A DNA stretch of 12,314 nt from an uncultured Rhodospirillaceae bacterium (GTDB lineage Bacteria > Pseudomonadota > Alphaproteobacteria > Rhodospirillales > Casp-alpha2), in assembly GCA_913048145.1 (NCBI GenBank), contig CAJWVP010000048.1, positions 1 to 12,314 of the forward strand. The letters are read 5' to 3'. This document shows, piece after piece, positions 6,959 to 12,314 of the stretch. The notes beneath the pieces are model-generated. The model was not told the origin of the DNA and ran no database searches. It saw only the letters and a program-made list of their open reading frames with translations. The translations under genes were made by a program, and so were the position numbers. Position 1 is the stretch's first letter, and every line of letters begins with the position of its first letter.

Positions 6959-8226
6959 CGACGCTCGCTGCCATTATCAACATTTCCGTTTGCAGCCTGA
7001 TCAACCGGCGGCTGACCGTTTTCCTAACCGTGTTCGCCATCGCACTCAGCGTCATGCTGCTGCTCGGCGTCGAAAAGGTCCGACAGGATGCGAAACTCAG
7101 CTTCGCCAACACAATCTCCGGCACCGACCTGATCGTCGGTGCGCGCAGCGGCTCCATTCAATTGCTGCTCTATTCCGTCTTCCGCATCGGTAATGCGACT
7201 AACAACATTACCTGGCGCAGCTACCAGACCATCGCCGCACGTAAAGACGTCAAGTGGACCATTCCCATTTCACTAGGTGATTCGCATCGTGGCTTTCGGG
7301 TTATGGGCACCAGCGAAGCGTACTTCAAACACTACAGCTACGGCCAAAACCGCCAACTGCGGTTTCGGGATGGAAAGCCGTTCGAAGATGTCTTCGAAAC
7401 CGTTTTAGGCGCCGAGGTGGCGCGAAATCTCGGATACAGGATAGGCGATAAGATCGTGATCGCCCACGGCCTAGGCACGGCAGGCTTTGCAAAACACGAT
7501 GACAAACCGTTCACTGTGTCCGGCATTCTGGAACCCACGGGCACCCCCGTGGACCGGACGGTCCATGTCAGCGTCGAAGGCATCACCGCGATCCATGTCG
7601 ACTGGAAGGGCGGCTCGCGCGTACCGGGCATGAGCATGGATGCCGAGGCGGTCCGCAAGATGGACCTTACGCCCCGTTCCATTACCGCTTTCATGGTCGG
7701 TCTGAATTCCCGCCTCAGCGCCTTTCGCGCACTTCGTGAGATCAACAACTTCCGCCGCGAACCGCTTCTGGCCATTCTTCCCGGCGTTGCCTTGCAGGAA
7801 CTCTGGGGATTGATGGGCACCGCCGAGGCCGCTTTGGGCGCGGTCGCCATCCTGGTTGTCGCCGGCGGCCTGTTGGGCATGCTGACAATGATGCTGGCAA
7901 GTCTCAACGAACGGCGCCGGGAAATGGCTATCCTCAGGGCGATCGGGGCCCAGCCGATTCACATCGGGGCCATGTTTTTGATCGAAGCCCTGTTCATCAC
8001 CGCCCTTGGCTGTTTATTGGGTCTAGCCCTACTGTACTCGGCTATGATTATCCTGCAGCCGGTCGTGGAAACGCAACTCGGGTTGTTTATCCCGATCGAC
8101 ATGCCACGGCTTCGCGAATGGCTTATCCTTGGTCTGGTGCTGGCATCCGGCGCGTTGGCCAGCACCATCCCCGCCTTATTAGCCTATCGACGTTCATTGG
8201 CCGACGGCATGACCGTTCGCATCTGA
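6955..8226 (+). CDS. ABC transporter permease (MacB/FtsX type), zinc-uptake locus
   Basis: A 423-residue inner-membrane permease of the MacB/LolE/FtsX superfamily (type VII ABC). It has one membrane segment near the N-terminus (about 20-38), a large periplasmic domain (about 40-285), and three C-terminal segments (about 289-314, 337-362 and 389-411). The conserved cytoplasmic coupling stretch NERRREMAILRAIGAQ (318-333) contacts the ATPase. The start codon overlaps the stop of the ATPase gene. In this superfamily the periplasmic domain works by transmitting motion to partner proteins rather than forming a classical channel. How such a permease would promote zinc uptake with ZrgA is not known to me. 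Membrane boundaries are judged by eye. Confidence 0.92.
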   Translation: MTTLAAIINISVCSLINRRLTVFLTVFAIALSVMLLLGVEKVRQDAKLSFANTISGTDLIVGARSGSIQLLLYSVFRIGNATNNITWRSYQTIAARKDVKWTIPISLGDSHRGFRVMGTSEAYFKHYSYGQNRQLRFRDGKPFEDVFETVLGAEVARNLGYRIGDKIVIAHGLGTAGFAKHDDKPFTVSGILEPTGTPVDRTVHVSVEGITAIHVDWKGGSRVPGMSMDAEAVRKMDLTPRSITAFMVGLNSRLSAFRALREINNFRREPLLAILPGVALQELWGLMGTAEAALGAVAILVVAGGLLGMLTMMLASLNERRREMAILRAIGAQPIHIGAMFLIEALFITALGCLLGLALLYSAMIILQPVVETQLGLFIPIDMPRLREWLILGLVLASGALASTIPALLAYRRSLADGMTVRI

Positions 8227-8307
8227 GATTTTACTACATGGAAATGACACATCAATTCGCGCTACACTGCGCCTATTGAGACAAACAATACGCATTGGTC
8301 TTCACCC

Positions 8308-9795
8308 ATGAACGCGATCCGTAAACCAGCTGTCGCAGGACAATTTTATCCCGACACCGCCATCGAACTGGGTGCCAATCTCGACTCCTATTTGGCGGAC
8401 GCGGACAAAGGCGACGCCCGGGTGCCGAAGGCGCTCATCGCACCACATGCCGGGTTTATCTACTCTGGCCCAATCGCGGCCACCGCCTATACACGCCTGG
8501 AGCCGGTCAAGGATGTGATCAAGCGGGTTGTCCTGTTGGGCCCCTGCCATCGTGTCGCCGTTCAAGGCCTGGCGCTCTCCAGCGCCGATGCCTTCGCCAC
8601 GCCGCTCGGTGAAATTCCCATCGATGCAGCGCTCAGGGACCGTGCCTTAACGTTCCCACAGGTGGAAGTTTTTGACCCCACCCATGAAATGGAGCATAGC
8701 CTGGAAGTCCATCTGCCGTTTCTCCAACGGGTGCTGGATGATTTCAGCTTGCTGCCGATCGTTGTCGGTCAGGCCAGTCCAGAATCTGTGGCCGAGGTGC
8801 TCAACCACTTGTGGGGCGGCAGAGAAACGCTGATCGTCGTCAGTTCTGACCTCAGCCACTATTTGGATTACGAAAGCGCGCGGGCAATCGACGCCAAAAC
8901 CAGCCAAGCGATTCTGGATTTGGCCCCCGCGCAGATAACCCATCAAGGCGCCTGCGGGCGGTTTCCTGTAGGCGGTCTTTTGGTGGCAGCCAAGGAACGA
9001 AAAATGTCGGTGGAGATGGTAGACCTTCGCAATTCCGGCGATACGGCGGGGCCGAAAAACCGAGTAGTCGGTTATGGGTCGTGGCTGTTTTTTGACGAAA
9101 CCGCGCCATCACGAACGACCAAGATGGTATGGGGAAAGACCGTTCGCAAAAAGACGAAAACCTCCACGCCAGTATCCGTCGCACCAGCCCTTGATGGAGA
9201 GACGGATTTTGGCGCCGCGACCAAGGCGCTTCTGGACGAACATGGGTTCACGTTGGTCCTTCTGGCCGCAGCCTCCATCGACCATGGGCTCAAGCACAGC
9301 CAGCCGGTCCCGGTGGATTTGAATAAACATGCGCCGGAACTACGCCAGGCAGGCGCATGTTTCATTACGTTGACGCGGAGCGGTAAACTCAGGGGCTGCA
9401 TCGGTTCGCCCGAAGCACACCGTCCGCTGGTGGCTGACATTTCCGCCAATGCCTTTCAGGCCGCTTTCAAAGACCCAAGATTTCCGCCACTGGCGCCAAT
9501 AGAACGAAATGAGCTGCAACTATCCATCTCCGTGTTAAGTTCCCAAAGCCCGTTAATATTTGAATCCGAACAGGAATTCATGGCGCAGTTGCGACCAAAC
9601 GTAGACGGATTGGTGATCGCCGATGGAAAGCGGCGCGCCCTGTTCCTGCCTTCGGTATGGGACCAATTGCCTGATCCGGCCATTTTCGTAGGTCGGCTCA
9701 AACAAAAAGCCGGCTTGGCGGTCCACCATTGGTCGGATAGTTTCCAGGCGTGGCGATTCGTCACGGAATCCGTCTCCTTCGACGATCTCCAATAA
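8308..9795 (+). CDS. amrB-amrA: Fused AmmeMemoRadiSam proteins B and A (MEMO-AMMECR1)
   Basis: A 495-residue two-domain protein. Residues 1-265 form a MEMO domain, opening with RKPAVAGQFYP (5-15). H47 (PHAGFIYSG), H81 (GPCHR) and C216 (GACG) fall where the metal-binding His, His and Cys lie in human MEMO1; SSDLSHY (179-185) is also typical. After a Lys/Thr/Ser-rich linker (about 268-295), residues 297-495 form an AMMECR1 domain with its signature LRGCIG (361-366) and KDPRFPPL (388-395). MEMO resembles extradiol dioxygenases and LigB, and human MEMO1 binds iron or copper. AMMECR1 has no proven activity. Together with the radical SAM protein at 48-1178 they complete the AmmeMemoRadiSam set. The ATG at 8308 has no strong ribosome binding site, but the conserved N-terminus begins at once. 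It opens the run continued by cysQ, 15 bases downstream. Confidence 0.94.
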   Translation: MNAIRKPAVAGQFYPDTAIELGANLDSYLADADKGDARVPKALIAPHAGFIYSGPIAATAYTRLEPVKDVIKRVVLLGPCHRVAVQGLALSSADAFATPLGEIPIDAALRDRALTFPQVEVFDPTHEMEHSLEVHLPFLQRVLDDFSLLPIVVGQASPESVAEVLNHLWGGRETLIVVSSDLSHYLDYESARAIDAKTSQAILDLAPAQITHQGACGRFPVGGLLVAAKERKMSVEMVDLRNSGDTAGPKNRVVGYGSWLFFDETAPSRTTKMVWGKTVRKKTKTSTPVSVAPALDGETDFGAATKALLDEHGFTLVLLAAASIDHGLKHSQPVPVDLNKHAPELRQAGACFITLTRSGKLRGCIGSPEAHRPLVADISANAFQAAFKDPRFPPLAPIERNELQLSISVLSSQSPLIFESEQEFMAQLRPNVDGLVIADGKRRALFLPSVWDQLPDPAIFVGRLKQKAGLAVHHWSDSFQAWRFVTESVSFDDLQ

Positions 9796-9810
9796 CGGGG
9801 ACATCCTACC

Positions 9811-10602
9811 TTGCTGACCAATGAAAAAGGTCTTGTTGAACAGGTCGTGGACATCGCGCGTCGGGCCGGCGACGCCATCATGACGATCTATGCGACCGAT
9901 TTTGCCGTTGATACGAAGGATGATCTCTCACCGGTGACCGCCGCCGACCAAGCAGCCGAGGACGTGATCTTGACGGCCATCTACTCGGAAATTGCGCACG
10001 CCTTCCCTGTGGTCAGCGAGGAAGCCGCTTCCACCGGCCACATTCCATTGGTAGACGACAAGCCATTTTGGCTCGTTGATCCATTGGATGGCACCAAGGA
10101 GTTCATCAACCGCAATGGCGAGTTCACCGTCAACATCGCCCTTATTGAACAACACAACCCGGTCCTGGGCGTGGTGCATCTTCCCGCCCAGGGAACCACC
10201 TTCGTCGGATACGCAGCTGGCGCCTCTCTGATTCAGGACGGCGGTGCATGGGAGACCATTGCCTGCCGCCCACAACCCGATGCCGGCCTGACCGCACTCG
10301 TCAGCCGTTCCCACCGCACTCCGGAAGTAGACGATTTCCTCATGGAACTGAACATCAAAGAAGAGATCAGCGCCGGCAGCTCCCTGAAGTTCTGCCGGGT
10401 CGCCGAAGGCATTGCAGACATTTATCCGCGCTTTGGGCGAACCATGGAATGGGACACGGCGGCAGGGCACGGCGTCTTACAATTCGCGGGAGGTCAGGTA
10501 CGTCGGGCCAATGGCGATGAACTTACCTACGGAAAGCCTGGCTTTGAAAATCCCCATTTCGTCGCTGCCTCCGATGATGTTTTTGGTGGCCTAACTTCGT
10601 GA
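9811..10602 (+). CDS. cysQ: 3'(2'),5'-bisphosphate nucleotidase CysQ
   Basis: A 263-residue Mg-dependent phosphatase of the inositol monophosphatase superfamily. CysQ removes the 3'-phosphate of 3'-phosphoadenosine 5'-phosphate, a by-product of sulfate assimilation and sulfonation that inhibits exoribonucleases. Seen in order: TAADQAAE (43-50), the metal ligand VVSEE (67-71), the signature WLVDPLDGTKEFINRNGEFT (87-106) with D90 and D93, FCRVAEGIADIYPRFG (194-209), and the late ligand site EWDTAAGH (213-220). Length is normal. The start is a TTG, with GGGG ending 10 bases before it. The frame is the same as that of the upstream gene and is closed by its TAA, so no earlier start is possible. 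The stop overlaps the GTG start of the next gene by 4 bases. Confidence 0.94.
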   Translation: MLTNEKGLVEQVVDIARRAGDAIMTIYATDFAVDTKDDLSPVTAADQAAEDVILTAIYSEIAHAFPVVSEEAASTGHIPLVDDKPFWLVDPLDGTKEFINRNGEFTVNIALIEQHNPVLGVVHLPAQGTTFVGYAAGASLIQDGGAWETIACRPQPDAGLTALVSRSHRTPEVDDFLMELNIKEEISAGSSLKFCRVAEGIADIYPRFGRTMEWDTAAGHGVLQFAGGQVRRANGDELTYGKPGFENPHFVAASDDVFGGLTS

Positions 10603-11573
10603 GTTCCGCGTCCTTTCCCTCGATCATCGTCAACGCAGATAACGCGGGTATTGAACGTACCGCCCGGGTAATCGCAGATGGCGGGTTGGTCGCGTTTCCC
10701 ACGGAAACGGTCTATGGCCTGGGTGCGAACGCCCGGGACGACCACGCGGTGGCGCAGATTTTCGAGGCCAAGAATCGTCCTCGCTTCAATCCATTGATCG
10801 TCCATGTTCCGACCATGGAGGATGCCCGGCGTCTCGCGGAATTTGATGACCGGGCGGAGGAAATCGCTAATGCCTTCTGGCCCGGCCCGTTGTCGATCGT
10901 GCTGCCGCGTAGGGCAGATGCGGGCTTGTCATTCCTCGTCAGCGCCGGATTGAATACGATCGCACTACGCCTACCGGATAGCGAATTGGCTAGAGAGCTC
11001 CTAACCGCAGCGCAATGTCCGATCGCCGCACCAAGCGCCAACAAATCTGGCGAGGTCAGTCCGACAACGGCCGAGCATGTGGCGCAATCGTTACCTGAAC
11101 CAGGCAATAAAGGGCCAAGTCTCATTCTCGACGGTGGCCCCTGTGGCGTCGGGTTGGAATCAACCGTCGTCGATCTATCGGAACCGATGGCCTCACTGCT
11201 ACGTCCAGGTGGGATAACCCGCGAGGATTTGGCCTGTCATCTCGGAACACTGGTCGTCGCCGACAGCGACGACACCGCGCCGCGTTCGCCGGGCATGATG
11301 ACCCGCCATTATGCCCCGGCCACGCCACTTCGAATCAATGCGACAACCGCGGAACCTGGCGAGGCGTTGCTGGGGTTTGGCGACAACGCGAAAGAGGCAA
11401 TATACAATCTCAGCCCTGATGGTAATTTAACCGAAGCCGCGGCAAACCTTTTCGCTATGATTCGCGACCTCGATAACGAGATGTACGCAGGAATCGCCGT
11501 GGCCCCTATTCCCAAACATGGACTTGGACAGGCCATAAATGACCGACTCAAACGGGCCGCCGAGCAGGATTAA
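10599..11573 (+). CDS. sua5: L-threonylcarbamoyladenylate synthase, two-domain Sua5 type
   Basis: A 324-residue cytoplasmic enzyme that makes threonylcarbamoyl-AMP from threonine, bicarbonate and ATP, the first step of the t6A37 modification of ANN-decoding tRNAs. The YrdC domain spans about 15-205: FPTETVYGLG (33-42), the KxR-type active site in EAKNRPRFNPLIVH (56-69), LRLPDS (123-128), APSANKSG (144-151) and ESTVVDL (187-193). The Sua5-specific hinge SPGMMTRHYAP (230-240) leads to the C-terminal domain (about 245-320), which separates it from the short TsaC form. It starts with GTG overlapping the cysQ stop (GTGA), so the two are translationally coupled. Nothing appears truncated. Confidence 0.94.
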   Translation: MSSASFPSIIVNADNAGIERTARVIADGGLVAFPTETVYGLGANARDDHAVAQIFEAKNRPRFNPLIVHVPTMEDARRLAEFDDRAEEIANAFWPGPLSIVLPRRADAGLSFLVSAGLNTIALRLPDSELARELLTAAQCPIAAPSANKSGEVSPTTAEHVAQSLPEPGNKGPSLILDGGPCGVGLESTVVDLSEPMASLLRPGGITREDLACHLGTLVVADSDDTAPRSPGMMTRHYAPATPLRINATTAEPGEALLGFGDNAKEAIYNLSPDGNLTEAAANLFAMIRDLDNEMYAGIAVAPIPKHGLGQAINDRLKRAAEQD

Positions 11574-11580
11574 CATCAGA

Positions 11581-12159
11581 ATGGGACAAGAGCCGCGAAT
11601 CGCCGTTCTCGACATGGAATGGACCTCGTGGGAGGGCGCATGGACGCGCGGTTGGTCCGGCCCCGGAGAATTTCGTGAAGTCGTAGAAATTGGCTTGGTC
11701 ACCTTGTCTGATGACGTCGCACTTACCGAGGTCAATCACTTTCAAGTCTATGTCCGGCCAATTTTAAACCCGACTTTGAGTACTTATTTCATCAATCTGA
11801 CTGGGATCACCCAAGCGACCGTCGATTCCAAAGGCGTAACGCTGACCGCCGCGCAGGAAAAGATGCATCGATACCTCGAGGATGCATCCATGGACATTTA
11901 TTCGCATGGTCAGGACGGGGAACACTTACGATTGAATTGTGAGCGGATCGGTATCCCATTCCTGTTTGAACCTGAGCGTTTCATCAACATTAACATCGCC
12001 ATTGGCGAATTTATTGGAAAATCGATCAGCGCTTACACTAGCAGCGATCTCTCGGCGGAACTTGGTTTTGACCCCCCTGGAGATTCCCATACCGCCGTTG
12101 CCGATTGTCGATGTGTGGCGGAAGCTCTTCGCGCGCTTCGCCGGGCTGGGAAGTTTTGA
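11581..12159 (+). CDS. DEDDh-family 3'-5' exonuclease
   Basis: A 192-residue protein with the RNase T/DnaQ-type exonuclease fold. Expected acidic residues are D11 and E13 in VLDMEWTSWEG, an acidic residue in SHGQDGEHL (108-116, D112), and the DEDDh end motif GDSHTAVAD (167-175) with H170 and D175. LTGIT (73-77) is a usual substrate-binding loop. The opening with WEG and RGW marks a subgroup of small stand-alone exonucleases whose substrate (RNA or DNA ends) I cannot state. The start is uncertain. ATG at 11581 lies 7 bases after the sua5 stop, with AGGA 11 bases upstream. An in-frame ATG at 11539 would add 14 residues and overlap sua5 by 35 bases. The shorter form is chosen because the domain begins immediately after it. 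It probably belongs to the amrB-amrA/cysQ/sua5 transcript. Confidence 0.85.
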   Translation: MGQEPRIAVLDMEWTSWEGAWTRGWSGPGEFREVVEIGLVTLSDDVALTEVNHFQVYVRPILNPTLSTYFINLTGITQATVDSKGVTLTAAQEKMHRYLEDASMDIYSHGQDGEHLRLNCERIGIPFLFEPERFININIAIGEFIGKSISAYTSSDLSAELGFDPPGDSHTAVADCRCVAEALRALRRAGKF

Positions 12160-12194
12160 TGAAATAAGACACGTATTTTTCGAAATGGTCGCGG

Positions 12195-12223
12195 TTGCTA
12201 TCACGCGCCCAGCACCATTAAAT
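12195..12223 (+). promoter_or_regulatory. Possible promoter of the last gene
   Basis: TTGCTA (12195-12200) and TTAAAT (12218-12223) are separated by 17 bases, each matching the sigma-70 consensus at 4 of 6 positions. The start codon is only 7 bases after the -10, so transcription would begin at or next to the ATG (a leaderless message). This agrees with the lack of a ribosome binding site, but the promoter match is modest. Confidence 0.25.
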
Positions 12224-12230
12224 CAAGACT

Positions 12231-12314
12231 ATGATGAGTAACTCGGAAGCACTCGATAAAATCCGTCAAATCGTCGGCAACAAAGGTTGGCTTGACCAAC
12301 CCAATGATGTTCAA
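12231..12314 (+). CDS. FAD-binding oxidoreductase (GlcD/D-2-hydroxyacid dehydrogenase type), 5' end only
   Basis: Only the first 28 codons are in the window, and the frame is still open at its end. The peptide starts MMSNSEALDKIRQIVGNKGW and continues LDQPNDVQ. The IVGxKGWLDxPxD pattern is usual at the N-terminus of FAD/FMN-containing dehydrogenases of the GlcD type (glycolate, D-lactate and D-2-hydroxyglutarate dehydrogenases), just before the PCMH-type FAD domain. A second ATG directly follows the first and either could be used. No clear ribosome binding site precedes it. The specific substrate cannot be told from this fragment. Confidence 0.7.
   Translation, partial: MMSNSEALDKIRQIVGNKGWLDQPNDVQ

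Noticed and set aside
6257..8226. Reading the ABC pair as lipoprotein-releasing LolDE or macrolide exporter MacB
   Set aside because: Sequence alone allows it, but the pair is directly coupled to a ZrgA-family gene and a Zur-like operator, with DUF3299 beside it. This matches the known zinc-uptake arrangement better.

Overview
The window looks like a chromosomal stretch from an alphaproteobacterium (inferred). The supports are a fairly GC-rich coding style, tight 4-bp start/stop overlaps, a candidate Zur operator resembling the proteobacterial AT-rich palindrome, and a cysQ / Sua5-type threonylcarbamoyl-AMP synthase / FAD-oxidase neighbourhood that I associate with that class. It holds twelve complete protein genes and the first 28 codons of a thirteenth. 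I see no rRNA, tRNA, CRISPR array, insertion sequence or phage gene. No gap exceeds 300 bases: the longest are 4637-4791 and 5458-5590.

Left part (1-4636). A radical SAM protein of the AmmeMemoRadiSam set (amrS, minus strand) is divergent from a TauD/TfdA-type Fe(II)/2-oxoglutarate dioxygenase. The dioxygenase converges, with only 4 bases between the stops, on a class A flavin monooxygenase. The flavin monooxygenase lies downstream of a two-domain chromate transporter (chrA), also on the minus strand.

Middle part (4792-8226). This is a metal-uptake block on the plus strand: a secreted DUF3299 protein, a secreted histidine-rich DUF2796/ZrgA-family protein, a LolD/MacB-like ATPase and a MacB/FtsX-type permease. 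The gap before the zrgA-like gene carries a 23-bp Zur-like palindrome overlapping a -10 element, so zrgA and the ABC pair are probably switched on when zinc is scarce. The DUF3299 gene lies upstream of that operator and must use another promoter.

Right part (8308-12314). A fused MEMO-AMMECR1 protein (the other two AmmeMemoRadiSam components on one chain) begins a tight run with cysQ (3'-phosphoadenosine phosphate recycling), a two-domain Sua5-type synthase for tRNA t6A, and a DEDDh 3'-5' exonuclease. The start of an FAD-binding oxidoreductase follows at the window edge.

Most of the genes belong to known families. The least understood parts are the AmmeMemoRadiSam set, split here around a zinc-uptake block, and the import mechanism of the Zrg-type transporter, which is built like an exporter or mechanotransmission ABC system.
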